From the NCBI GenBank assembly GCA_030149365.1, contig JASBRP010000018.1:1-64000 (forward strand): a stretch of 64,000 nt of DNA, written 5' to 3'. Made by a program: the position numbers and the translations under genes. This document shows, in pieces, positions 44,750 through 53,368 of the stretch. The notes below the pieces were generated by a model. The model had not been told where the DNA came from, ran no database searches, and saw nothing but the letters and a program-made list of their open reading frames with translations. The stretch is from Solimonas sp. Lineage in GTDB: Bacteria; Pseudomonadota; Gammaproteobacteria; Nevskiales; Nevskiaceae. Within the stretch, counting starts at the first letter, position 1. Each line of letters opens with the position of its first letter.

Positions 44750-44862
44750 ATGCGAAGAAACCGTAGCGAGCGGCCCGAGGTTGCTGTGAGGAGCGGAGCC
44801 GTACAGGGGTACGGCGAGCACCGGATATGCAAGATCGGGTCGCGTAGTAGGTTTATTCGCAT
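44750..44862. mobile_element. MITE-like element
   Basis: A 113-bp segment bounded by ATGCGAAGAAACC (44750-44762) and GGTTTATTCGCAT (44850-44862), 13-bp inverted ends with one mismatch. The interior is GC-rich with stem-loop CGGAGCCGTAC-AGGG-GTACGGCGAG. It has no open frame. It sits just after the leftward gene and before the next gene's stop codon. Size and ends fit a small non-autonomous element or intergenic repeat. Confidence 0.6.
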
Positions 44863-44865
44863 GAT

Positions 44866-46371
44866 CTAGGCGAACTGGTAGTCCTTCAAGGGGAATCGCC
44901 CAGAGCGCCGCAGGCCCGAGACCGTCGACGTCGGCCGCAGCAGGGTCGCTTCGCCATGCGGGTTGAAGTAGTAGCTGCGAGAGCTGGCGCAGTTGCCGTT
45001 GACGAACACCGAGTGTTCCAGGCGCTGCTTCATGTCGGCCACGAAGGCGTCGTTGGCCTTCTCGGACACCTCGAAGCTGCGGGCCTTCTTGCGCCGCATC
45101 TCGCCGATCAACCGGGCGATGTGCTTCATCTGCCCCTCGATCGTGGTGAAGAACGACAGGCCGTTATAGGCATAGGGACTGTTGAGGCAGAACAGGTTCG
45201 GAAAGCCCGGGATCGCGATGCCCTCGTAGGACTGGAAGCGCGTGCCGCGCCACCAGGCGCCCAGGTCCTTCTCCCCGCGGCCGATCACCTGGATCGCCGG
45301 GAAGTTCTCCTCCCACAGCGAGAAGCCGGTGGCCAGGATCAGGGTGTCGATCGGCCGGCGCTGTCCGTCGCGCGTGACGATGGCGTCCGGCTCGATGTGC
45401 TCGATGGCATCGGTCACCAGCTCGACGTTGGCGCGGTTGAAGGTCGGGTAGTAGGTGTTGGAGAAGGTCGGCCGCTTGCAGCCGAAGCTGTAGTCCGGCG
45501 TGAGCTTCTCGCGCAGCGCCGGGTCCTTCACCTGTCGCGCGATGTGCGCCTTGCAGGCCCGCTCCATCGTGCGTGTCAGCAGCGGCAGCTGCTTGTTGTA
45601 CAGCACGCCGGTGACCATGATCGCCTCGAGCAGGGCCGAGCTGACCAGACGTGCCGAGCGCTGCGTGGACGGCAGCGCGGCGAACAGGCGGCGCAGCGCC
45701 AGCGGGATCGGCCCGTCGAGCTTGGGCGTCACCCAGATCGCGGTGCGCTGGTAGACGTCGAGCCGCGCCAGCTTCGGCGCGATCTTCGGCAACAGCTGCA
45801 CGGCGGTGGCGCCGGTGCCGATCACCGCGGCGCGCTTGCCCTCCAGCTCATAATCGTGATCCCAGGCGGCGGTGTGGATGACCTTGCCCTTGAAGGTCTC
45901 GATGCCCGGGATGTCCGGCTTCTTCGGCTGCGACAGGAAGCCGGTGGCGGTCAGCAGCAAGCGCGCCGTCAGCGGCTCGCCGCGCGCCAGGTGCACCGTC
46001 CACAGCCGGTTGGCCTCGTCCCACACGGCCTTCTGCACCACGGTATTGAAGCGCATGTGGCGGCGCAGGTCGTACTTGTCGGCGACGTGCTCGGCATACT
46101 GCTTCAGCTCCGCGCCCGGCGCATAGAGCCGTGTCCAGCCGGGGTTCGGCTCGAAGGAGTAGGAGTAGGTGAAGGAGGCGATGTCCACCGCCAGGCCCGG
46201 GTAGCTGTTGACGTACCAGGTGCCGCCGAGATCGTCGTTGCGGTCCAGCAGCAGCAGCGAGTCGATGCCCTGCCGCTTCAGCTCGATCGCCGCGCCCATG
46301 CCGCCGAAGCCGGTGCCGATGACGATGGCCTCGTAGTCCGGCTGGCGTTCCATGCGCTCTGCTCTGCCCAT
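44866..46371 (-). CDS. Flavin monooxygenase, Baeyer-Villiger type
   Basis: A 501-residue flavoprotein of the class B monooxygenases. The FAD fold GTGFGGMG is at residues 19-26, LGGTWYVNSYPG follows, and FKGKVIHTAAWDH at about 159-171 is the Baeyer-Villiger fingerprint (FxGxxxHxxxW). A second dinucleotide fold GTGATA is next. It is related to, but not the same as, the gene at 2842. CAGGAG precedes ATG 46371. Last gene of an SDR-patatin-monooxygenase unit, so ester formation followed by hydrolysis is a sensible route; substrate unknown. Confidence 0.9.
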   Translation of the reverse strand: MGRAERMERQPDYEAIVIGTGFGGMGAAIELKRQGIDSLLLLDRNDDLGGTWYVNSYPGLAVDIASFTYSYSFEPNPGWTRLYAPGAELKQYAEHVADKYDLRRHMRFNTVVQKAVWDEANRLWTVHLARGEPLTARLLLTATGFLSQPKKPDIPGIETFKGKVIHTAAWDHDYELEGKRAAVIGTGATAVQLLPKIAPKLARLDVYQRTAIWVTPKLDGPIPLALRRLFAALPSTQRSARLVSSALLEAIMVTGVLYNKQLPLLTRTMERACKAHIARQVKDPALREKLTPDYSFGCKRPTFSNTYYPTFNRANVELVTDAIEHIEPDAIVTRDGQRRPIDTLILATGFSLWEENFPAIQVIGRGEKDLGAWWRGTRFQSYEGIAIPGFPNLFCLNSPYAYNGLSFFTTIEGQMKHIARLIGEMRRKKARSFEVSEKANDAFVADMKQRLEHSVFVNGNCASSRSYYFNPHGEATLLRPTSTVSGLRRSGRFPLKDYQFA

Positions 46372-46389
46372 TGCTGCTCTCCTGAAGTC

Positions 46390-47316
46390 CTATCGCTGGA
46401 GCGCCGCGCGCACGGCACGGTCGCTGCCGGCCGTGGCGACGTCGAAGACGCGGCGGCGACGGCGGTGATCCATCATGTTGTAGCCGATCGCGGCCAGCTC
46501 GGCCGGGCCCGGCTCGAGCCGGACCGTGCGGATGCCGGCCGCCTGCAACTGGGCGATCTCGCGATCCACGATCGAGGTCATGTGCCGGCGCACGCGACGC
46601 TCGATCCGCGCCAGCGGCGACAGCGGCCGGTCCGGCGTGCCGGAAGCCATCGGCGCCAGCACCACGGCTTCGCTGACACCGCTGCCCAGCAGCAGGTCCG
46701 CCGAGGTTGGCGAGGCGATGCCGCCATCGAGATAGGAACGGCCCTGCCACTCCACCGGCGGGCACCAGCCGGGCACGCCGTAGGAGGCGCAGACCGCGAG
46801 GTCCAGCGGAATCGGCGGCGCATCCTCGCGGCCGAAGGCCACGCGCTCGCCGCTGTCCACGTCCACGCCGACGATCCAGGTGTTGGCATGCGGCACCCAC
46901 TGCCCCGCCGGCACCACGCTGCCGACCAGGCGGCGGAACGGCGCCATGTCGGCGGTACCCTTGGGCAACAGGCCGGTGGCGGCGGTGAAGGCCGGGATAC
47001 GCCGCTGCAGGCCCAGGCGCGCCAGCGGCAGGCCGGGCCATTGCGCGGCCGGCAACGGCGGCAGCACGCCGCCGGTATCGCGGTCATGGTTCCACACGCA
47101 GTCCGGCGCCTCGCCGCGCTGGCTGGCCACCATGCGCTCCACGGAGACGCCGGCACCCAGCAGCGCCGACAGCACCGCGCCGCTGGAGGTGCCGATCAGG
47201 ATCTCCGCCTCGCGCGGGTCCCAGTCCAGCGCGCGCTGCAGCGCCGCCAGCGTGGCGATGCTCCAGGCGCCGCCGGCCACGCCACCGCAGCCGATGACCA
47301 GGGCACGGCGGGTCAT
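46390..47316 (-). CDS. Patatin-like phospholipase/esterase
   Basis: A 308-residue patatin-family serine hydrolase. Oxyanion loop GCGGVAGG is at residues 9-16, nucleophile Ser44 in GTSSG, and the dyad Asp197 in SYLDGGI. It would hydrolyse acyl esters, lactones or phospholipids. Its start overlaps the SDR stop by 4 bp, and 18 bp separate it from the monooxygenase. Coupled placement suggests that it opens esters or lactones made by the monooxygenase; that is inference. Confidence 0.9.
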   Translation of the reverse strand: MTRRALVIGCGGVAGGAWSIATLAALQRALDWDPREAEILIGTSSGAVLSALLGAGVSVERMVASQRGEAPDCVWNHDRDTGGVLPPLPAAQWPGLPLARLGLQRRIPAFTAATGLLPKGTADMAPFRRLVGSVVPAGQWVPHANTWIVGVDVDSGERVAFGREDAPPIPLDLAVCASYGVPGWCPPVEWQGRSYLDGGIASPTSADLLLGSGVSEAVVLAPMASGTPDRPLSPLARIERRVRRHMTSIVDREIAQLQAAGIRTVRLEPGPAELAAIGYNMMDHRRRRRVFDVATAGSDRAVRAALQR

Positions 47317-48191
47317 GCACGCACCCGCTTGCGTGCCGGCTTGGCCGCCGCATGGGCGTGCTGCGCCAGGGCATCGAGGCGGCGCTCATAGTCGCGGCGC
47401 CCACCGCGGTCCAGCTTCGACAGGATGCGGTCGTCACCGAGAGCACGGCGCCCCAGGCGGATCAGCCACTCGGGGGCCAGTTGCATCAGCGCCGCGGCCG
47501 GCTTCAGGAAGCCCGGCACCGCGACGAACAGCTGCGGCCGCTGCAGCGCCTGCACCACGGCTGCGGCGACGTCCTCCGGCCCCACGGCGGGGATACCCTT
47601 GCCGGCCTCCTCGGTGCCCGAGGCCAGCTCGGTGCGCACCTTGGACGGCATCACGGCGGTGAAGTGCACGCCGCGGCCGCGGTACTCGGCGTCGGCGGCC
47701 TCGGTCAGGCCCACCACCGCGAACTTGGTGCCGGTGTAGACCACCGCGCCGGGTATGCCGAAGCAGCCGGCCAGCGAGGCGATGTTGACGATATGGCCGC
47801 TGCCGCGCTCCAGCATCTCCGGCAGCGCCAGCTGCATGCCGTGGATCACGCCACGGAAGTTGATGTCGATCTGGGCCGTGGACAGCTCGACGGATTCGTC
47901 GAGGAAGGCGCCCATCGGCATGATGCCGGCGTTGTTCACCAACACGTCGATGGGGCCGAGCGCGCGGCGCGCGGAGGCCAGGAAGGATTCGAACGAGGCA
48001 CGGTCGCGCACGTCGAGTTTCGCCGCATGGGCGCCCAGCGGACGGGCTGCGGCCTGGGCCAGCTTGTCGTCGATGTCGCCGATGGCGACCTGCGCGCGCT
48101 CGGCCACCAGGGCCTTGGCGATCTCCAGGCCGATGCCGCGGGCTCCGCCCGTCACCGCCACCACCTTGCCGCGCAAACCCTGCCTGGCCAT
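47313..48191 (-). CDS. SDR family oxidoreductase
   Basis: A 292-residue short-chain dehydrogenase with TGGARGIG at residues 14-21, NNAGIMPMG and the catalytic YTGTK. The C-terminus is basic (KPARKRVRA). GGAGG precedes ATG 48191; the longer frame upstream reaches into the divergent promoter and lacks support. First gene of the leftward operon with patatin and monooxygenase, and divergent from the AraC gene 113 bp away. Confidence 0.92.
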   Translation of the reverse strand: MARQGLRGKVVAVTGGARGIGLEIAKALVAERAQVAIGDIDDKLAQAAARPLGAHAAKLDVRDRASFESFLASARRALGPIDVLVNNAGIMPMGAFLDESVELSTAQIDINFRGVIHGMQLALPEMLERGSGHIVNIASLAGCFGIPGAVVYTGTKFAVVGLTEAADAEYRGRGVHFTAVMPSKVRTELASGTEEAGKGIPAVGPEDVAAAVVQALQRPQLFVAVPGFLKPAAALMQLAPEWLIRLGRRALGDDRILSKLDRGGRRDYERRLDALAQHAHAAAKPARKRVRA

Positions 48192-48226
48192 GCTGCCTCC
48201 AACCTCGTCATTGAACGATGGCAATA

Positions 48227-48290
48227 TTGGCGCCTCCGCCCGCCCGGCGTGAGACGGCGCTGCGCCAATCCGCTTATCATTTTGCGCCAA
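48227..48290. promoter_or_regulatory. Candidate AraC operator with 22-bp spaced repeats
   Basis: GCGCCAA occurs at 48262-48268 and 48284-48290, exactly 22 bp apart, and TTGGCGC in opposite orientation at 48227-48233. They lie in the short divergent region of the AraC gene and the SDR operon. Spacing matches that of the other AraC locus in this window. Confidence 0.65.
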
Positions 48291-48304
48291 AGCCCACTTT
48301 TTCC

Positions 48305-49354
48305 ATGAAGCTGCCACCCGACATCAACCAGCCCTCGATCCCGGTCTCCTACCTGCAACTGCTGGTGGAGATCATGGCCGAGCGCGGGGTGGGCCAGGAG
48401 CAGTTGCTGGCCGGCGTGCCGCTGGACGCGACGCTGCTCACCCAGCCCGAGGCGCGCATGTCGGCCTTCCAGTGGACCCTGCTCGCCATGAACGGCATCC
48501 GCCTGTCCGGTGACCCGGGCCTGGGCTACGAATACGGCCTGCGCATGCGCCCCACCTCGCATGGCTTCCTGGGCTACGCCACGATGAGCTGCCCCTCCAT
48601 GCAGGAAGCCATGGAGATCACCATCCGCTACGTGCAGGCACGCCAGCGCAACTTCACCATGATGCTGCGCCAGGACGCCGAGCATGGCGCCATCGAGCTG
48701 CGCGAGAAGCATCCCATCCCGGTGCTGCGCTCCTTCTTCATCGAGAACATCCTGCTGGGCTTGGCGCGCGGCGGCTCGGCGATCCTGGGCATGGAGCTGC
48801 GCGACTTCGCGGGTGCGGAAATCTGGTTCGACTGGCCGGAACCGGCCTACCACGCCGCCTACCGCGAGCGCCTGCCCCCGATCCGCTTCAACCAGCCCGC
48901 CAACCTGCTCCGCTTCCCGCTGCGCTACCTGCAGCTGCGCCCGGTGCTGGCCGATCCGCATGCCTCCCGGCAGGCCATCGCGCTGTGCGAGCGCGAGCTG
49001 GCCCAGGCCGGCGGCCTGCAAGAGGGCATCGGCCTGCGCGTCTGCGGCGAACTCGCCCTGGGGCCGGAGGGCGGCTATCCGGGCGTGGATGCCGTGGCGG
49101 CACGGATGCATATGTCTGGCCGCAGCCTCAAGCGCAAGCTGCAGGCCGAGGGCACGTCGTACCTGGCGCTGCTGGAAGAGGTGCGGCAGCGCGACGCCTT
49201 CCAGCTGCTGCGTCACTCGACCCTGGAGCTGCAGGAGATCGCCGCAAGGCTGGGCTACACCAATCCGGCGAACTTCACCCGCGCCTTCCGCAAATGGACC
49301 GGTGATTCGCCCAGCGTCTACCGCCGCCGTCTGCTGGACGAGAACTCAGGCTAG
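48305..49354 (+). CDS. AraC family regulator, VirS/arabinose-binding type
   Basis: A 349-residue regulator with a long sensing domain (SYLQLLVEIMAERGVG, HGFLGYATMSCPSMQEAMEI) and C-terminal HTH VDAVAARMHMSGRSLKRKL and LELQEIAARLGYTNPANFTRAFRKWT. It is the same subfamily as the regulator at 18234. Divergent from the SDR-patatin-monooxygenase operon, like VirS in M. tuberculosis, and probably its activator. ATG at 48305 (MKLPPDINQ). Two small genes of unknown role follow in the same direction. Confidence 0.92.
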   Translation: MKLPPDINQPSIPVSYLQLLVEIMAERGVGQEQLLAGVPLDATLLTQPEARMSAFQWTLLAMNGIRLSGDPGLGYEYGLRMRPTSHGFLGYATMSCPSMQEAMEITIRYVQARQRNFTMMLRQDAEHGAIELREKHPIPVLRSFFIENILLGLARGGSAILGMELRDFAGAEIWFDWPEPAYHAAYRERLPPIRFNQPANLLRFPLRYLQLRPVLADPHASRQAIALCERELAQAGGLQEGIGLRVCGELALGPEGGYPGVDAVAARMHMSGRSLKRKLQAEGTSYLALLEEVRQRDAFQLLRHSTLELQEIAARLGYTNPANFTRAFRKWTGDSPSVYRRRLLDENSG

Positions 49355-49380
49355 ACTTCGCCGCACTGGAGGAGATGAGC

Positions 49381-49602
49381 ATGGCCAACCCCAATGACAA
49401 GCTGGCGAAGCTGCTACGCACGCAGCCGGCGAAGCTGGAATTCCTGTCCGCGCTATCCGAGGCCGACCGGCAGAAGCTGGCCGGCGACATCGAGCAGGCC
49501 CGCCAGGCCCATTCGAAGCACATCCGCGGCAGCATGGAGGAAGCCCTGAACCAGCTTCCCTGGCTGCTGCGCGCACCCATCAAGAAGCTCTTCGGCGTAT
49601 GA
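49381..49602 (+). CDS. Small helical protein, unknown
   Basis: A 73-residue basic-acidic helical protein (MANPNDKLAKLL ... LPWLLRAPIKKLFGV). The ATG at 49381 is chosen because GGAGGAG ends 6 bases before it; ATG 49375 would abut the ribosome site. Not recognised. It overlaps the following gene by 4 bp and starts 26 bp after the AraC gene, so all three may be co-transcribed. Confidence 0.75.
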   Translation: MANPNDKLAKLLRTQPAKLEFLSALSEADRQKLAGDIEQARQAHSKHIRGSMEEALNQLPWLLRAPIKKLFGV

Positions 49603-50384
49603 ACATCGACCGCGACACCGAGCTGCGCCGCCTGGCGCGCGTACTGCACCGCGACGCGGGGCAGCCGGGCCATCTCGCTGCGCTGGACGGCGCCGGCCTG
49701 ATGAAGCTGCGCACGCTGATCCAGAACAGCCTGCTGGAGGAATTCGCCGGCCTTTTCGAGAAGATCGCCGCCAGCGGCAAGCTGGCGCCGGACGCGCTCA
49801 GCGCCCTGCTCTGCCGCAAGGTCTTCGGCCCCAGCATCACCGCCAACATGTCCTACTACGTGCCGGCCGACCGCGCGGCGCGCATGTGCAAGCACTTCGA
49901 CGACGAGTTCATGGCCGAGATCGCGCGCGAGCAGATTCCGGAGCGTGCGAAGGAGCAGTTGGAGAAACTGCCGGTGGACCTGATGCGCGGCGTCACGCGC
50001 CAGATGCTGGCCAGCCGCGACTACCACATCATGGGCGGCTTCACCGACTACCTGCCCGAAGACAAGGCGATGATCCTGATGGAGGAGATCGCCGACCCCG
50101 CCGACTCCCTGCGCATCTCCAGCTTCGCGCAGCGCAAGGACCGCGTCGCACGCCTGACCGCGAAGATGGACGACCAGCAGATCCGTAGCCTGATCGAGGC
50201 GGCCTTCAAGGCGCCGGAGTTCATCAACGAGGTCGGACTGGTCACCGCGCAGATGCCGGCGAAGGACCAGCAGCGCATGGCCAGGCTCAGCGATGCCGTG
50301 GACCCGAAGCATCGGGCCACCGCGCGCCAGGCGGCGGAGAAGAACGGCACGCTGGAGGCGTTGCAGCCGTTCTTCGCGGCCTGA
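49599..50384 (+). CDS. Conserved helical protein, unknown (MgtE-N-like repeats?)
   Basis: A 261-residue soluble helical protein. Repeated motifs such as LPVDLMRGVTRQMLASRDYHIMGGFTDYLPEDKAMILMEEI look like short helical repeats of the type in MgtE N-domains, but this is only a resemblance. No catalytic motif. It overlaps the small gene by 4 bp (ATGA). Possibly regulatory partners of each other; no function is assigned. Confidence 0.7.
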   Translation: MNIDRDTELRRLARVLHRDAGQPGHLAALDGAGLMKLRTLIQNSLLEEFAGLFEKIAASGKLAPDALSALLCRKVFGPSITANMSYYVPADRAARMCKHFDDEFMAEIAREQIPERAKEQLEKLPVDLMRGVTRQMLASRDYHIMGGFTDYLPEDKAMILMEEIADPADSLRISSFAQRKDRVARLTAKMDDQQIRSLIEAAFKAPEFINEVGLVTAQMPAKDQQRMARLSDAVDPKHRATARQAAEKNGTLEALQPFFAA

Positions 50385-50407
50385 GCGGCAGGCAACCCAG
50401 AAGAACC

Positions 50408-50437
50408 AAAAAAAACATGCCGGCGGAAGCCGGCATG
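50408..50437. terminator. Bidirectional terminator between convergent genes
   Basis: CATGCCGGC and GCCGGCATG pair perfectly around GGAA. Eight A precede it, so on the minus strand the stem is followed by eight T and ends ilvD; on the plus strand ACGTTTT follows, a weaker end for the upstream gene. Confidence 0.8.
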
Positions 50438-50447
50438 ACGTTTTGCT

Positions 50448-52145
50448 TCAATCCCCGTCCAGCACGGCACCCTTGTCGGCGCCGCTGACCAGCCGTGCGA
50501 ACTTGGCCAATACGCCACGGGTGTAACGCGGCGCGGGCGGCTTCCAGGCCGCGCGACGCTGCGCCAACTCCTCGTCGGACACGTTGACCTGGATCAACTG
50601 GTGGTGTGCGTCGATGGTGATGCTGTCACCCTCACGCAGCAGCGCGATGGGGCCGCCGACGAAGGCCTCCGGCGCGACATGGCCCACCACCATGCCCCAG
50701 GTGCCGCCGGAGAAGCGGCCGTCGGTGATGAAGCCGACGCTCTCACCCAGGCCCTTGCCGATGATGGCCGAGGTCGGTGCCAGCATCTCGGGCATACCGG
50801 GGCCGCCGCGCGGCCCGATGTAGCGGATCACCAGCACGTCGCCGGCCTGGATGCGGTCGCCGAGGATGGCTTCCATGGCCTCCGGCTCGGAGTCGAACAC
50901 GCGTGCGGGGCCGGTGATGACCGGGTTCTTCAGGCCGCTGATCTTGGCCACGGCGCCGTTCGGGGCGAGGTTGCCCTTGAGGATCGCCAGATGACCTTCC
51001 TTGTACAGCGGCTTGTCGAAGGGGCGGATCACGTCCTGGTCGGCGCGCGGCTGCTCGGGAACGTTCGCCAGTTCCTCGGCCAGGGTCTTGCCGGTGATGG
51101 TGAGGCAGTCGCCATGCACCAGTCCTTTCACCAGCAGCATCTTCAGCACCTGCGGCACACCGCCGGCCTGGTGGAAGTCCACCGCCACATAGGCGCCCGA
51201 AGGCTTGAGGTTGCACAGCACCGGCACCTTGCGGCGCACGCGCTCGAAGTCGTCCAGTGTCCACTCGACTTCGGCCGCATGGGCCATGGCGATGAAGTGC
51301 AGCACGGCGTTGGTGGAGCCGCCGGTGGCCATCACCAGGGCAATGGCGTTCTCGATGCTCTTGCGCGTGACGATGTCGCGCGGCTTGATGCCCTGCCGGA
51401 TCGCGTTGACCAGTACCGCGGCGGACTGCGCCACGCTGTCGCCCTTTTCGGGATCGGGATTGGCCATCTGCGAGGAGCCCAGCAGCGACATGCCCAGGGC
51501 CTCGAAGGCCGAGGACATGGTGTTGGCGGTGTACATGCCGCCGCAGGCGCCGTGGCTGGGACAGGCGTTCTTCTCGATGCCGTCGAAGTCCTCCCGGCTC
51601 ATCTTGCCGGCGGTGAAACTGCCCACGGCCTCGAAGGGCGAGACGATGGTCAGGGCCTGGCCCTTCCAGAAGCCGGGCTTGATGGTGCCGCCGTAGCAGA
51701 ACAACCCCGGCACGTTCATGCGCAGCATGGCGATCATGGCGCCAGGCATGTTCTTGTCGCAGCCGCCGATGGCGAGCACGCCGTCCATGAACTGCGACTG
51801 CACGGCGGTCTCGATGGAGTCCGCGATCACCTCGCGCGACACCAATGAGAACTTCATGCCCTCGGTGCCCATGGAGATGCCGTCGGTGACGGTGGGAAAG
51901 CCGAAGGTCTGCGGCATGGCGCCGGCGGCTTTCAGCGCCGCATCGGCGCGGTCGGCCAGCGGGCCCAGTCCGGCGTTGCAGGGGTTCATCGTCGAGTGGC
52001 CGCTGGCGATGCCGACGATGGGCTTGTCGAAGTCCTGGTCGGTGAAACCCACGGCGCGCAGCATGGCGCGGTTTGGCGAGCGGGCGATGCCCTCGGTGAT
52101 GTTGCGCGAACGGCTGTTGGGGGCCGGCTTTCTGGCGTCGGACAT
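50448..52145 (-). CDS. ilvD: Dihydroxy-acid dehydratase
   Basis: A 565-residue enzyme of branched-chain amino acid and pantothenate synthesis that dehydrates 2,3-dihydroxy-3-methylbutanoate and -pentanoate. The IlvD/Edd signature [12 protein letters not shown] and the [17 protein letters not shown] block hold Cys ligands of the Fe-S cluster, and [14 protein letters not shown] is near the C-terminus. ATG 52145 is chosen; a 13-residue extension has no support. It stands alone at the end of a leftward series with a terminator after it. Confidence 0.95.
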   Translation of the reverse strand: MSDARKPAPNSRSRNITEGIARSPNRAMLRAVGFTDQDFDKPIVGIASGHSTMNPCNAGLGPLADRADAALKAAGAMPQTFGFPTVTDGISMGTEGMKFSLVSREVIADSIETAVQSQFMDGVLAIGGCDKNMPGAMIAMLRMNVPGLFCYGGTIKPGFWKGQALTIVSPFEAVGSFTAGKMSREDFDGIEKNACPSHGACGGMYTANTMSSAFEALGMSLLGSSQMANPDPEKGDSVAQSAAVLVNAIRQGIKPRDIVTRKSIENAIALVMATGGSTNAVLHFIAMAHAAEVEWTLDDFERVRRKVPVLCNLKPSGAYVAVDFHQAGGVPQVLKMLLVKGLVHGDCLTITGKTLAEELANVPEQPRADQDVIRPFDKPLYKEGHLAILKGNLAPNGAVAKISGLKNPVITGPARVFDSEPEAMEAILGDRIQAGDVLVIRYIGPRGGPGMPEMLAPTSAIIGKGLGESVGFITDGRFSGGTWGMVVGHVAPEAFVGGPIALLREGDSITIDAHHQLIQVNVSDEELAQRRAAWKPPAPRYTRGVLAKFARLVSGADKGAVLDGD

Positions 52146-52245
52146 GGCGGACCTGGCTGGTGAGACGGGGTGCAACCGTATCACGGCAAGACCCGCGCGG
52201 CCCGCTTACCCTGCCGGGAGCGCCGGCAGGGGTCTTCTGGCTTGC

Positions 52246-52671
52246 TTAGGGCTTGAACAGCACCCGGTAGTTCAGCTCCACCGTACGCGACTGCAGCACG
52301 CTTTCCTGCGCATCGCCGGTGGCCACCTCGAGCTGAGCCTTGTAGTCACCCGGCGGCAGCGTGGTGCGGGTGATGCTGACCACCAGCTTCAGTTCCGGCG
52401 GCTCGCCGTCGATGCGCGCAGCGAACCAGTCCGCCGTCTCGCCGAGGGCCGGCCCGGTGCCGATGCGCTTGGCCTGCTCCTGGTCCACGCGCACGGCCAG
52501 CGTCTGCGGCGGCGGGGGCGTGGACTGGTTCTGCACGGCGCTGAAGCTCAGGCTGCTGCCCTCCACTTCCAGCCCGCTGGCCGGCGGCGCTGGCGCCCGG
52601 TCGCAGGCCGCGACCAGGGCCAGCAGCAGGCCGGCGGACAGGACCCGGGTACCGATCACGGTGGTCCGCAT
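52246..52671 (-). CDS. Small lipoprotein, unknown
   Basis: A 141-residue protein with a lipoprotein signal peptide (lipobox VAAC at about residue 23). The mature part is beta-rich with VSITRTTLPPGDYKAQLEVATGD, recalling an Ig-like beta-sandwich, but I cannot place it in a family. It starts 7 bp after the peroxiredoxin stop and is probably co-transcribed with it. Envelope location is clear; function unknown. Confidence 0.75.
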   Translation of the reverse strand: MRTTVIGTRVLSAGLLLALVAACDRAPAPPASGLEVEGSSLSFSAVQNQSTPPPPQTLAVRVDQEQAKRIGTGPALGETADWFAARIDGEPPELKLVVSITRTTLPPGDYKAQLEVATGDAQESVLQSRTVELNYRVLFKP

Positions 52672-52678
52672 GCGCTCC

Positions 52679-53314
52679 TCAGCCCTTGGGCTGCGGCACG
52701 ACGCGCAGGTAGGGCTTGAGTTCCTTCCAGCCCTGCGGGAACAGCTTCTTGGCGTCCTCGTTGTTGACTGCCGGCACGATGATCACGTCGTCGCCCTGCT
52801 TCCAGTTCACCGGCGTGGCGACCTTGTACTTGTCGGTCAACTGCAGGGAGTCGATCACGCGCAGCACTTCATCGAAATTGCGGCCGGTGCTGGCCGGATA
52901 GGTCAGCGTCAGGCGGATCTTCTTGTTGGGGTCCACGATGAACACAGAGCGCACGGTGAAGGTGTCGCTGGCGTTGGGGTGGATCATGTCGTAGAGGTTC
53001 GCCACCGTCTTGTCGGCGTCGGCGATCAGCGGAAAGTTCAGCGAGGCACCCTGGGTCTCGGCGATGTCCTTGCTCCAGCCGTGGTGGTCTTCCAGCTTGT
53101 CCACCGACAGGCCGATGGCCTTGACGTTGCGCTTCTCGAACTCGGGCTTGAGCTTGGCGGTATAGCCCAGCTCGGTGGTGCAGACCGGCGTGTAGTTGCG
53201 CGGATGGCTGAACAACACGCCCCAGGAATTGCCCAGCCACTCGTGGAAGCGGATGCGGCCTTCAGTGGTTTCCGCCTCGAAATCGGGGGCGATGTCGCCC
53301 AGTCGCAGTGTCAT
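52679..53314 (-). CDS. 1-Cys peroxiredoxin (Prx6-type)
   Basis: A 211-residue peroxiredoxin with the active site HPRNYTPVCTTE, peroxidatic Cys45. It has no other Cys in the whole protein, so it is a 1-Cys (Prx6-like) enzyme that needs an external thiol to be recycled. The C-terminal region with PVNWKQGDDVIIVP is that of the Prx6 subgroup. Removes H2O2 and lipid hydroperoxides in the cytosol. AGGAG precedes the ATG. Downstream of the sensor kinase genes and upstream of the lipoprotein. Confidence 0.95.
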   Translation of the reverse strand: MTLRLGDIAPDFEAETTEGRIRFHEWLGNSWGVLFSHPRNYTPVCTTELGYTAKLKPEFEKRNVKAIGLSVDKLEDHHGWSKDIAETQGASLNFPLIADADKTVANLYDMIHPNASDTFTVRSVFIVDPNKKIRLTLTYPASTGRNFDEVLRVIDSLQLTDKYKVATPVNWKQGDDVIIVPAVNNEDAKKLFPQGWKELKPYLRVVPQPKG

Positions 53315-53368
53315 GTGGTTCTCCTGTGGGGTGCGGGGGGTTCCATGATGCGCCGATCCTGTGACAGA

